Assembly (NCBI GenBank): GCA_963281155.1
Contig: CAUJLY010000006.1
Location: 1-64,000 of the forward strand
Source: Rhabditophanes sp. KR3021
Lineage: Eukaryota; Nematoda; Chromadorea; Rhabditida; Alloionematidae
Length of the DNA: 64,000 nucleotides
Reading direction: 5' to 3'
The notes beneath the pieces are model-generated. The model was not told the DNA's origin. It saw nothing but the letters and a program-made list of their open reading frames with translations, and did no database searches. Positions 31,205 to 41,084 of the stretch are shown here, one piece after another (the stretch's first letter is position 1; every line of letters starts with the position of its first letter). Made by a program: the position numbers and the translations under genes.

Positions 31205-32117
31205 ACAAGCTTGGAATATTTTAACTTATACAAGAAGATTTTTTTATTACACTTTATTTTACTGATTTTGAATATATTTTAATAAATTTATTTGTTAATG
31301 TATCTAATATAACTGACAATTCATTTGGGATCATTTAATATCTTTCAAAATGTCTTGGTGATTAATAAATTACTAGACGTTCTTTCAGTTCAAGGAATGT
31401 ATCTTTGATTTTATATAGCAGCCAACGAAAAGTTTGTCATATAATAATAAGCATTACATACAAATTTATCAATTTTACCCCCAAGTTAGACCTTTATTGT
31501 ATAATAAATTAATATGTCGTATTGTTAGGGAATTTATAGTGCTCGATTTATCATGGCAAATGCAGTTTAATCTGGTACTTAATAAATTGTTACTTATAAC
31601 TTTGTGTCATTAAAATGAGGGAATTTGATTTAATGGAAAATATTAAATATGGGCAGATATCTGTACAAAATTGACATCTTTTGATTTATTGTCCGTATCC
31701 TGAAAAAACAATATCAGTACAGCACACACCAACAACAACTGAGTAACCATTTAGTGTAGACTTTTTCATCTTGTTTAGCGTATCAGAAAAGTACTTAGAA
31801 ACATACCGTAGCAAAACAGTAAGTTAACCCCTAATCGTCAGCTAGTAAACTTTAAATACAAATAAAGCCGGTTACTGAGAGAAAATGAGGAGTCAAACGA
31901 ACTGATTTAGGCAATTGCCGAATTAAAGTCACTAAAAAATCCATTGCTGTTGTCAAATAATTATAACCAATTTATGTTGTTAAATGATTAAAACCAATTG
32001 TTAAAGTCAACTTACTTGTAATCAAATTAAAGATGTCTATCAAAATAAAAGACAGTAAAAGTGAATACTACATTTTACAAAATTATACATATCTTTTAAT
32101 CACTAACCAGATTAGGA
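31205..32117. other. Intergenic, nothing recognised
   Basis: AT-rich sequence between the leucine-rich pseudogene and repeat copy D. AATAAA-type sites near 31281. Confidence 0.45.
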
Positions 32118-32412
32118 ATACACCTTGTTGAGACTTTCTTTTTTATCATTGCCTTGCAGGCGACCTATCCCTAACCAAATGAGATTTTAACTTTCTACAT
32201 AAAAGCGTTGATTAATGTAAACCTATTTTGACACTTATAAACATAGCACAACAATATATTTTTTTATCGCTTGTGGTCTTCCCTTGGTAATCATCCTAGC
32301 AAGCGAACCCTTAATTTTATAAGTATGCCACTAGACTCAGCTTTTTTTAGCTCTACAAACTGATGCAACAGTTTTTTCATAATATCAATTTAAGGCTCAT
32401 TCTCGAAGCAAG
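32118..32412 (+). repeat. Dispersed repeat, copy D (inner ~190 bases lost)
   Basis: ATACACCTTGTTGAGACTTT, ATTGCCTTGCAGGCGACCTA, the core with GAAGACCAC reversed, then GCTCTACAAACTGATGCAAC and TTCTCGAAGCAAGT, where it stops. It shares the GCTCTACAAACTGGTGCAAC insert with copy G and not with A. The micro-ORF frame reads FFFIIALQATYP. Forms a convergent pair with E around the NOT2-like/CBP-like genes. Confidence 0.85.
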
Positions 32413-32502
32413 TTCATTTTGTGTACATTAACTTTATTTAAGAAAGTTTAAACAATTATAATAATAATATACTTATTAGATATGGCAAAAAATATTGTTA
32501 CT

Positions 32503-33199
32503 TTATGAACATTTTCTTTCAAAGAGTTTGGCTTTTTTCAAAAGAAGTAGGCGATCAATACGGTCAGCTATTGCGATGTTGATTCTAGCTTCAACCCATC
32601 TGTGTTTGTCATAAAAATCTAGTTCCCCCACGGTAGCTACGTCATACACAGTCAGGATCCCAAATTTCTTCAACTAAAAGTGATGTATTACTAATAATTA
32701 AGGACTACCAACTTACTATTTTGAATAGCATTTTGTCGAAGTAGACAAACTCTCCAAGTTCAATAAAAGTCCTAGTCAGCATTCTCTTTAGTTCTTTGCT
32801 AACCAAAATCCATTCCTTGCTTTCGTCCAAGTACATCCAACCTCTCCTTATTAACTCTTTTGCAATTTCCACCTTGACGTCACTCTCATAATGGGAGTAA
32901 TATAAACTGAACAAGACTTCCAATGACATTTCGTAATATTGCATGTATGGCAGCCTTCTCTTGACTACATCAGAGAGGTAGTAATTGGACCTGTAGTAGG
33001 CTTGCACCTTCCGATCAAATGAAACATTCTTGACATGGAAAGCCTCGCCCAAGGGAAACACTATGTCTGTGCCCCCACATTGCATAGCTCTTCCTAATGT
33101 CTCCAAGTAATCGTAAGTTGGGTTAAATCCAAGGTGTGGATCCTCGACCCCATTAAAGTTATCATTAGTAAAGCGCGATGAAAATAAATTGATAGCCAT
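32503..33199 (-). CDS. NOT box protein, short divergent CNOT2-type paralogue
   Basis: Two exons (33199-32717, 32673-32503), one 43-base phase-0 intron with GTAAGT/TTTTAG ends, 217 residues, all intact. The N-terminus has GVEDPHLGFNPTYDYLETLG, then a linker, then a NOT2/3/5-type NOT box: YYEMSLEVLFSLYYSHYESD, EIAKELIRRGWMYLDESKEW, FIELGEFVYFDKMLFKI, ending KKFGILTVYDVA and DFYDKHRWVEARI. In the family, the phrases 'LF-iFYy', 'aA~eL~~R~W~yh~~~~~Wi' and 'e.G.y.yFD...W' define the domain that assembles CNOT2/CNOT3 onto CNOT1 in the CCR4-NOT deadenylase. It is much shorter than normal NOT2 and diverged, so likely a paralogue or captured fragment that could still bind the scaffold. It starts 102 bases from, and opposite to, the CBP-like gene; both lie between inverted repeats D and E. 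Confidence 0.75.
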
Positions 33200-33300
33200 T
33201 TGAGAGGAAAATGATTTTATTGCTCCTTATATATTAAAATTAGTGAAGGACAGTATATGTAAATTTGCGAATACATGCACCCACCACTAAAACGTAAAAA
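33200..33300. promoter_or_regulatory. Shared 101-base divergent promoter
   Basis: The ATGs of the NOT2-like gene (33199, minus) and the CBP-like gene (33301, plus) are only 101 bases apart, so both must be controlled from this interval. It contains an AT-rich stretch (TTATATATTAAAATTAG) that could serve as a TATA region. The minus-strand ATG is not preceded by an obvious splice acceptor. Confidence 0.5.
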
Positions 33301-34110
33301 ATGATATTTGATTTGTGTCATCTCAATTTGCTAGGAAAGGTTTTGGGTGGGTTGACAGGGCATCTCGCATGGAAGTGTAGCTTTCAAATATCAGACCCAT
33401 TGGTGAACTGTTATCAAAGTGTCCCTTTAATTTTTAAGCTGTCAGTTGGTGCGCATCATTTACGCGGTCTTTACCAATACTATAAAATGGAAACGCTCAA
33501 GGATGTAAAGTCCTTACAGGGATACATGGCTTTATTCGTTCATAGTGTGAGATGTTCAGGCCCAGACGAAGGGACACTTACAAAAGAATGTACATATAGT
33601 TTGTGCAATGAAATGAAGGGAACAATTCACCATATTTCTGAATGTAGTAAGAGACGAAATTGTTCGCATCGAGAATGCACGGACACAAAAATTTTGATGA
33701 GTCATTGGAGGAGTTGCGATGCAGTATATTGTCATATTTGTAATGGTCTAGAATACCTATTTGAGATGGATATTTTAGCCACGGAAAATCGATGTTGTGT
33801 TCCGATTGTATCTACCAACAATCAAATATGGAATTGCACAGTTTCTGAGTGGGCACGGAAACAATTTATTATCAAGATAATGAGATCAATATGCCCAAGA
33901 AAAGTTGCCAAATTCATGAGTAGGTATTGGTATCTGCTTTTGACTCAATATGCCAAAGAAATCGAATTCATTGCATTCAATGTGGCTTCCGGCAAAAGTT
34001 GCTACATCAATGCTCTAGGAAATGAAATGTTTCGACTCCAAAAATACTTTCTAAATGAAATCACACAAGCAAAAGCCCGAAAAGCAGGTATATCCACAAA
34101 ATCTAAGTAG
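33301..34110 (+). CDS. Mini CBP/p300-like protein: TAZ1 zinc finger plus KIX domain only
   Basis: A single intact exon, 269 residues. Residues ~80-150 form a TAZ zinc finger with all three HCCC sites kept: H81/C85/C97/C102, H111/C115/C121/C126, H135/C139/C144/C147 (LFVHSVRC, MKGTIHHISEC, LMSHWRSCDAVYCHIC). Residues ~184-253 form a KIX domain (WARKQFIIKIMRSICP, LLTQYAKEIEFIAFNVAS, GNEMFRLQKYF), as in the CBP KIX. In CBP/p300 these domains dock activation domains of transcription factors (CREB, Myb, HIF, p53). Bromodomain, PHD, acetyltransferase, ZZ and TAZ2 are absent, so it cannot acetylate; binding without catalysis suggests a decoy or competitor, which is inference. C. elegans also has truncated CBP paralogues. 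Intronless structure suggests a retrocopy or captured segment. Ends 12 bases before repeat E. Confidence 0.85.
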   Translation: MIFDLCHLNLLGKVLGGLTGHLAWKCSFQISDPLVNCYQSVPLIFKLSVGAHHLRGLYQYYKMETLKDVKSLQGYMALFVHSVRCSGPDEGTLTKECTYSLCNEMKGTIHHISECSKRRNCSHRECTDTKILMSHWRSCDAVYCHICNGLEYLFEMDILATENRCCVPIVSTNNQIWNCTVSEWARKQFIIKIMRSICPRKVAKFMSRYWYLLLTQYAKEIEFIAFNVASGKSCYINALGNEMFRLQKYFLNEITQAKARKAGISTKSK

Positions 34111-34122
34111 AGTATTTAAAAA

Positions 34123-34470
34123 TTTCCTTATAGTTAAACCTGAAATTCCGTAAATTAGTATCTTAGTCTAAAAGTTTTTTTTCGTAAAAAATTTAAATGC
34201 CTCCCCTGCCCAGCAGAAAAGAGATATTGAAGATCTGTTTAATGATTTAGGTATAAAAAAACCGTGGCTTTCAAACTGCATTAACAGAATTTTTATAAAA
34301 TATATATTGCTCCATGGAATGAGTCTTAAGCTGTATTTTTAAAAAAACTGAGTCTAATGGCATAGTTATAAAACCAAAGGCCTAAGGGGTTCGCTCGCTA
34401 GGATGACTAATAAGGGAAGACCATAAGTGGTAAAAAAAAATATTTTTTTTAAAAGTGTTTAAAATGTGCA
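34123..34470 (-). repeat. Dispersed repeat, copy E (outer ~110 bases lost)
   Basis: TTTCCTTATAGTTAAACC (identical to the start of copy B), CAGCAGAAAAGAGATATTG, GGGGTTCGCTCGCTAGGATG and ACTAATAAGGGAAGACCA, to AAAAGTGTTTAAAATGTGC. Inverted relative to D. The outer, micro-ORF end is missing. Confidence 0.85.
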
Positions 34471-35215
34471 AAATTGTTATACTAAATTGGAATACATGTC
34501 ATAGAGTGTTATAAAGATCTAAAGATCAATAGAGCCTATGGAACTGTTTGGATGACCTACCATGACCCAAGACTTATAGATACTTTTTTTCACAAAAAGT
34601 GTTTTACTAATGATTATATTGGTTTAAATGGGTAAGATAACATTTTAAATGCATAAAATAAACCGTCGCTTTTGCATAGACCTGAGGAGGCAATTGAGAG
34701 TCATTACACAAAGTGAGAAAATATCGGTTTATAATAATATGCATAATCAGTGTTCCATGTTGATTATACTTTTTCAACCAACGTAAGACGAAATAATGTC
34801 GAAATTTCAATTAAAGCACATATGAAGGTAAACAGGCACAATTATAAGACCTAACGAGTTTAAAGCATTTTTCATAACCCAGCCCTTCCGTATTGCTCTT
34901 AATGGTATAGCAAAAATATTTAAATTCAAAAAAAACATTTTTGTTAAAAACGGGGCTAAAGCTATGCTCAACTTTTTGATTTTATTATTTCTAAAATACT
35001 TTAAGCATTTTCTGTATTATTTCAATCAAAAATGCCGTAATGCAAAACCCGTTTTCGTTTAACAAATCTCCAGTATCAACCCAATTAGCCGTAAATTTGA
35101 ATATTCAATTTTTTCAATTTATAATTTTTTATAAACATTCTTTAATTGTATCTTAATAATTTTGTCTTAATAAAACATTTAATTTCTTTATTCAGAATTG
35201 TTTATAAATCATAAA
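34471..35215. other. Intergenic, nothing firm
   Basis: AT-rich with a slightly GC-richer piece at 34850-35090 (ACGGGGCTAAAGCTATGCTC) and no coding frame. No second copy of that piece seen in the window. Confidence 0.4.
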
Positions 35216-35273
35216 ATGACTTCAACATCTTGCTCTTCGTTCTGCCACTCCTTGGCTTCTCGTTACACCCAAG
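35216..35273 (+). CDS. Orphan first exon, gene not identified
   Basis: TTTATTCAG acceptor-like site, then ATG at 35216, 19 codons with C-rich codon choice (MTSTSCSSFCHSLASRYTQ) and a GTAAGT donor at 35274 (phase 1). No matching second exon is visible; a Helitron fragment follows. Like 20059-20160, it looks like a cut-off 5' exon beside a Helitron. Confidence 0.35.
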
Positions 35274-35565
35274 GTAAGTTTAAGCAAAAACCAAAAAAAA
35301 TTAAACAGTTTTGTGGCGCAAATCCACTAATTTTTTTGATATTGCTTCTTTTCTTCTGCGTTCATTTTGAATAAGCAGTTGCACAAGCAATTTTCGGTCA
35401 TGAAGACAATTATGTTTCCATAAAACAAATAATTCGTCAATTTTGACAATCTTCATGACTTTTATAACCTGTTTATGAATCAGAATCATCTATATGATAA
35501 CTTAAGAAAGTTGAATAGTTTTGAACCACGTAAAGAGTTATATATAGCTTGAACTTATCATTCTG

Positions 35566-36390
35566 CCAGATTATGCTGCTAAATTTGATTCTAATACTAC
35601 GAACAAATTATTTTGGATGACTAATCTTGAGCAAATTATTTTTTGTACTCATGCAGGAGTTCCAATAAATCTAGAAAATACATGTTTCAAATTTTCTTTT
35701 CCTCAATTTGAAATATATAATATGTCTGCTTCTGAACAAGTTTTCGAAGAACTATATACGAGATGGCCCATTATTTATTTATATCATAGTGGCAGTCATT
35801 TTGAGTTAATTAGTAAAATTAGTTTTCCCAGATGACATTGGTATGACTCCTGTTCCTAAAATTACACATCCTCGCATAACAGCTCCTGCTCCAGTAATTG
35901 AGGCGCCTTTTATTAGGACTCTTCGTTCGAATACAAAAGATAAGCAAATTGGTAATAGAGCAAACTCAAGGGCTTTGAGAACCCAAGAACAAATTGAGGC
36001 TAATCCTGTTGTAGATAATAGACGTAAGAAGTCAAAAAAAGAGCGTGACTACATTAAGGAACTTGAGAAATTGTTTTATTATGATACTGATGGCACTCCC
36101 AACTTTGTAATCTAGGTAGTTTTATTGTTTCATGTGAGCATTGTTTTGCCGTGCACTTTGAAAAAGAAGTGAATAAGTTTTGTTGTAATAATGGGAACAC
36201 ACCTGTACTTTCATTTGATCAAATTCCCAAAGAATTAGTTGAGTTGCAAAATGGTACTCATGCATTGTCTAAAATTTACAAAGGTAAAAACAATACTAAG
36301 CAACATATGGCTTTGGCTTTAGCCTCTACCCAAATGAATAGAACTTCATATGAAGGTCCTATTGGCATTCGAGCAGAAGGTGCAATTTGA
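35566..36390 (+). mobile_element. Helitron fragment with OTU-like and N-terminal pieces
   Basis: Three consecutive frames. 35566-35835 (LPDYAAKFDSN, MSASEQVFEELYTRWPIIYL, HSGSHFELI) resembles the end of an OTU-type cysteine protease with its catalytic His in HFELI, a domain several Helitrons carry. 35843-36115 is Pro/Arg-rich and contains RRKKSKKERDYIKELEKLFY, matching RKKSKKDFDYLKELERLY in the Helitron at 18894. 36116-36390 has CEHCFAVHFEKEVNKFCCNN, the Cys-rich spacer before the Helitron-like N domain, then LSFDQIPKELVELQNG. Rep and helicase are missing. The frames are linked by stops, so it is dead. Confidence 0.6.
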
Positions 36391-36555
36391 GATTTAGCAA
36401 TCGTAGTATTGAGGCTTCCCAGCCTTGTAATTTACCTCCTGCAGGCTATCATATATCCAAAGCGTTTTGATATAATGAAATGGAAAGGACAAAATTTGCT
36501 GGGAGAGCTCTTATGGAAGTTCGACAGAAGTTACGTCGAAAGGATGCAAAATAAA
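36382..36555 (+). pseudogene. Unidentified C-terminal coding scrap
   Basis: A frame different from the longest ORF here reads CNLRFSNRSIEASQPCNLPP, AGYHISKAF, a TGA, then EMERTKFAGRALMEVRQKL to TAA. Residue composition is strongly protein-like and basic at the end. One in-frame stop. Family not recognised. Confidence 0.35.
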
Positions 36556-36722
36556 TATTCACTTATATTCTTCTATTTTTTTATGTTTAATTATATGTAC
36601 TTTGTTTATTGTGTTTTATAATTAATAAATAATAATACAAATCTTGAATTCATATAAGAAGCAAAAAGTCTTGATAAAGAATAAATCAGTACACATACAT
36701 TCCGCGCCTGGTTAGAATAAAA

Positions 36723-37684
36723 ATGACTTTTAGATCTAACAAAGTTCATACACTTCCATTAAAGTATGCTGATATTTTTGGAGACACTAATTTGTCAAAA
36801 ATAGAAGATTCAGGAGTTATGGTTATAGAAAAACTAGTTAAATTGAATAAATATTGTAAAATTATCAATACAAAAGTATTTTTAAATACTAATTTCACTG
36901 ATTTGTTGAAATATTGTGAATTAAAAAATCCTTTATGTGATTATTTTAAATATATTAAATGATTGTATGTTGAGTCCGAACCAACAGATAATGGATTGAC
37001 TTGCGCTGATTTCTCTAAATTTAAACTTTTAACAAATTTAATTAATTTTCAATTTACTGGTACTTTTGGACCTAATTATATTCAGCATGCAATTGTAAGA
37101 AAGTTCATAACAGCAATGTCATCTTCTGTCAGTGCAATAAATACACAATAAATTAAAATAATAATAGTAAAACCGGATAGGTTATCCCAAAAAAGGATGC
37201 CTGACATCTTTTATTGGTCATTTATAGCAGTCAGAAACTTGTCCATTATTTGTTCTACATTTGAAAAGAACGTTGCAGATATAAACAAGCAAATTGCAAC
37301 AACTTATCCAAACCTCAATCAGCTATCTTTGCCACTTTTGCAGAAGAATATTTTATGGTTTTTATTAAACTAGAACTTCTAATACTTGATTCTTCAAGTT
37401 TCCAAGAGTTTATTTTTCCACAAAATCTACTTGTTTTAGTTAGACAGTGTCGTGTACATTTAAATTTGGATGATGAATATGCTAATAATAAATATTTTTT
37501 AACTCTTGATAAAAAAATAAAGCGAAAAGCAAACGAACAGCCGCTATATGACCAAATATTAGCTAAGGAATATTTTTGTTGCAACTGTTTTAAAAAGAAC
37601 AACAACTTTCAACATTCTTTTGCTTATAATAATTCTGTAAATAACTACTCCAAAGTATTATTTAAATCAATTCACAATATCTAA
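36723..37684 (+). pseudogene. Leucine-rich family member 2, broken
   Basis: Starts MTFRSNKVHTLPLKYADIFG; continues after a stop at 36960 with SKFKLLTNLINFQFTGTFG; then after another break LLILDSSSFQEFIFPQNLLV, EYFCCNCFKKNNNFQHSF and SKVLFKSIHNI to 37684. The FPQNLLVL and CCNC segments line up with FPPNLRVL and KKCNC of member 1 at 29517-31204. At least three disablements. Confidence 0.5.
37133..37229 (+). repeat. ~100-base direct repeat R3, copy 1
   Basis: CAATAAATACACAATAAATT, then GGATAGGTTATCCC, GGATGCCTGACATC and TGGTCATTTATAGCA. Copy 2 follows 0.8 kb downstream. Lies across the inner breakpoint of the leucine-rich pseudogene. Confidence 0.7.
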
Positions 37685-37947
37685 ACTCAACATTTTTTGA
37701 AACATGGGGATATTTAGCTTAATAAAATTTATTTATTTCAAAAAATTTATTTGACAATGTAAATTAAATTTAGTTATTGTCAAAACGTACATCCACATTT
37801 TTTGTTATTATAACTAATTATTAATAGCATCTGTAATATTTGTAGCCGAAATTAAATTTGGGTCATTCAATATATTTGTAATATTTGATTGAATTGATTC
37901 CGTAACATTACCTACAATTTCATCATTAGAATAACATTCAATAAAAT

Positions 37948-38060
37948 AACTCCAATAAATACACAATAAATTAATGGTATTTATTCTTAAAATAAAATAA
38001 GTAAAACGGATAGGTTCTCCCAAAAGGATGCCTGTCATCCTTTATTGATCATTTATAGCA
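37948..38060 (+). repeat. ~110-base direct repeat R3, copy 2
   Basis: CCAATAAATACACAATAAAT, GGATAGGTTCTCCCAAAAGG, GGATGCCTGTCATCC, TTGATCATTTATAGCA; same order and orientation as 37133-37229. The inner GGATGCCTGTCATCC is a partial hairpin. Probably an internal duplication that copied the 3' end of the neighbouring pseudogene region. Confidence 0.7.
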
Positions 38061-39247
38061 ATAACTTATAGACACATAAATCAAACCTAACTTTGATCCA
38101 ATATTTATTGCATTTAAATAATTTGATGAAAACTTTGTGCAGATTCGTAGGAATCTGGGTGTCAGATGGTTATAAAAATGAGAACCTTTATTTAATAAAA
38201 AGCCTTCCTTATAAATGGGATAAATCTACATATTGAATACAAAATAAGAATGATGAAAATATATGTATGTAAATTTATCTAACTTATCATCACTTTGATA
38301 TTAAATGACAAACTTTGTTCTGATATACACCAAAACAAAACATTATTTGGTATCTCATAAAATCATTCATTGCCTCATAAATATAATTTTCGTCTTTTTC
38401 ATATTTTTCTTTGAAAGGGGATAACATCAATAATTGGAATAATTAAAATATTATTATTAAGCGGTGTCATCTTGTAGTTTCATTTGTTGCTCTTTTTTCA
38501 CATATATGATGCATGTGATTTGTTACTTGGCTTACCCATGTACTTATTAATACAAATTTAATAAAATGATTACATTAAATCGCATATCCATTTGTTCCAA
38601 TATTATACATCAAATCATTTCCATAATGTTGCAAAGACAAAACAAATTTAAAATATATCAAATAAAAATAAAACATACTAAAGGTGAGAGTAGTATAAAA
38701 GTACACCATGGTAAAACATCAAAAACCCAAATGCTATAAAACTATAATAAATTTGATTAACAGTATCTTTCAGTGGTCTTGAAGTTGCATATTTGTTACT
38801 AAAAAAATAATTAGATATTGAGTTTGTGAGCGGTTGTTTTGTGCTGTTCTAAAAACATTATTCTAATATAGATTCGTTGGAAAGCAAATACGATGAACAA
38901 TATTTTTTAATGGCAGTCCACACTTTTTAACATTCTTATAAAAGTCATTTTTAAAATTGAAAGCCAAGTCTACTTTTTGTGTGAAAATATTTCATCAAAG
39001 TAGACAGAGGACACAACGACCAAGTAGATGACAATACTTTAAAAATGATGTTTACATTAAACTGTAATTCTAAATTCTAATAGTTTAATTTATAATCTCA
39101 TGTGTTTAATAAACCGTTTTGATCAAATAATATTTAGCTTCTTAAATTTAATACCTTAATAATATATTGAAATATATTATGTCTGGCTAAATAAGTCTTA
39201 ATTATAAAGAGTATTAAAATGAATATACAAATAAACACTTTAATGAG
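38061..39247. other. Intergenic, nothing recognised
   Basis: AT-rich; no frame longer than about 50 codons with protein-like composition, and no match to the repeat families seen elsewhere. Confidence 0.45.
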
Positions 39248-39255
39248 TATAAAAG
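39248..39255 (+). promoter_or_regulatory. TATA box of the Gly/Leu-rich gene
   Basis: TATAAAAG, about 50-58 bases upstream of the ATG at 39306. Confidence 0.5.
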
Positions 39256-39305
39256 AAGATTAAATTGTGAAGTTATCATATTCATTTGTTGTGACATTTC
39301 AAAAT

Positions 39306-40592
39306 ATGAAATTCATCTACTCACTTCTTTTTGCATCTCTTATGATTGCTCAAGTTTTTGGAAATCCAACAAACAATCAAAGAAGATTTATTGAAATTGA
39401 TGAGAATGGGACTCCTAAAGGACGAATTTTTCAACTTGGAAGCATAGCTGCTGCACCTCTAAATATTGCTACTGGATTAGTAGACACCGGACTGGATCTT
39501 GCAAGTGGAGTCGTAGATACCGTCGGTGACGTTGCAAGTATTGTCCCAATTGCCGGGCCAATAGTAGGTGCTCTCTTAAAAACGCTAGCTGGCCATGGAG
39601 GAGTACTTAATTCTTTAGGACATACCGCTACTGGAGTTGTTGGAGGCGTTGCAAACACAGCTGCTGGGGTCGCTGGTAAGCTTAGATTTTTTTATTGACG
39701 ATCAAAGTGTATTGATGCATTTTTAAACTTGAACAACTCTGCCAAAAATTAACCTTTTTAAAATTGAAAGAATCATTAAATAGACCGCTTCAAGCTCTTT
39801 ATAATGTATATAAAACTACTTAGTTCTGATCGAGTCATGAAGCTACTTTGAGCAAATTTATACAACATAACATTTTCAAAAAATATTGTGTGGCTACTGA
39901 TATTTTTTAATGATTTTGAGCCTCCTAGACATTGATCAAACCGATTCGTAGATTATTTATCTTTCTTCAACTTTCATAAATAATTCACTTGTTATGTAAT
40001 TTAGAAAGCATAATAATGATCATTTTAAGTTATAATACATTAAATAGCGAATATTATCTACAACTTTGGGCAAAAATAAGCGATTATATTTTTATTTGTC
40101 AACAATTTCTTATAAAAAAATATTTTTGTAAAGGATCAAAAAATTTGATTCTTTTAAATGATATCAAAAATTAGTTACTTGTACATATGAAATGTATTAA
40201 AATAAGCTACTTATTGAATTTTAAATTTTTGCTATTATGTGCTAAGAGGCCATTCCATTAAAGCGGCAATCCTTTATATACATGAAAGATTGTTTAAAGA
40301 CTACATATTGTACTTTTATGTTTCAAAAATTAATAATTTATGATCGAGTAATGTCATATTTAAAAAATGTATGGATAATACTATACCACCATTGTATCAA
40401 AAACTAAATTAATTTTTAGATGGTCTAACTGGATCTGTAGGATTAAGTGGTGGTGGCGGCGGTCTTGGAGGACTTTTGGATCTAGGAGGTCTGCTCGGTG
40501 GATTAGGAGGAGGTGGTGGAAATGGAGGCCTTGGAGGTTTGGGAGGTTTGGGAGGTTTACTTGGCGGTCTTACCGGTGGTCTTGGAAGATAA
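39306..40592 (+). CDS. Secreted Gly/Leu-rich protein, 180 residues
   Basis: Exon 1 is 39306-39675 and exon 2 40420-40592, with a 744-base phase-1 intron (GTAAGC...TTTTTAG), long for this window. Starts with a signal peptide (MKFIYSLLFASLMIAQVFG) at the first ATG; the upstream GTG-led extension is ignored. After a short basic segment (NNQRRFIEIDENGTPKGRI) comes a small-residue amphipathic region (GLVDTGLDLASGVVDTVGDV, VPIAGPIVGALLKTLAG, HTATGVVGGVANTAAGV), then a GGL-repeat tail in exon 2 (LSGGGGGLGGLLDLGG to LTGGLGR). It resembles glycine-rich cuticle/antimicrobial-like secreted peptides; no named family. AATAAATAAA is about 80 bases after the stop. Confidence 0.7.
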
Positions 40593-40777
40593 TTGCATTA
40601 AAGGCTGGCTCTTTAAATCATATATTATTTGCTCCCATTTATTGTTTATTTCATTCGAAATGTCTCTTTAAATAAATAAACTTCATTTCTAAATTTGCAT
40701 ACACTAAAGCGGGTAGAATTTTGATTCAAATTTCATATATATTTTACCAAAGCAAATTTATTGGAATCAGTTTAAGA

Positions 40778-40978
40778 ATGTTTAGATTTTTATGTTTACT
40801 ATTAGTTGAGGTACCTTTCGTTAACTGTGGCCTTTTTGACGATGCTTATACAGCTTGCTGCAACGTCCTTTTTGATCTAGGATATGGATTACAAAAATGC
40901 ATTGAAAACACTGATTTTGACACTTTTTCTATTGAAACGATTGTTTCAGAATATCCGGGTTTGGGATTATCTTTTTAG
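40778..40978 (+). CDS. Small secreted peptide, 66 residues
   Basis: Start chosen at ATG 40778, one base after a TTTAAG acceptor-like site, because it opens a signal peptide (MFRFLCLLLVEVPFVNC); the longer frame upstream has no leader. The mature part GLFDDAYTACCNVLFDLGYG, LQKCIENTDFDTF is acidic with three Cys. No family recognised. It follows the Gly/Leu-rich gene on the same strand by 185 bases, so the two could be co-transcribed. Confidence 0.5.
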   Translation: MFRFLCLLLVEVPFVNCGLFDDAYTACCNVLFDLGYGLQKCIENTDFDTFSIETIVSEYPGLGLSF

Positions 40979-41084
40979 TTTAATTATATTGTTACTTATT
41001 GTTTCTTCTGACATCTCATCAACCTTCAAAGGTTTTTACTGATTGTTTCGAATAATTTTGCTAATTTTTGGAGTTATCAAGATG

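Noticed and set aside
32118..34470. Toxin-antidote interpretation of the two divergent genes
   Set aside because: Neither protein resembles a toxin; both are recognisable transcription-machinery modules. Without genetic data the idea has no support.
35301..35489. 62-codon minus-strand frame (KIDELFVLWKHNCLHDRKLL, NERRRKEAISKKLVDLRHK)
   Set aside because: Composition is plausible but there is no start context, acceptor or family match; it sits in the gap between the orphan exon and the Helitron fragment. Left uncalled.
39989..40174. 61-codon frame inside the long intron of the Gly/Leu-rich gene
   Set aside because: Low-complexity translation of intronic AT-rich sequence; splice sites on both sides are good and in phase.
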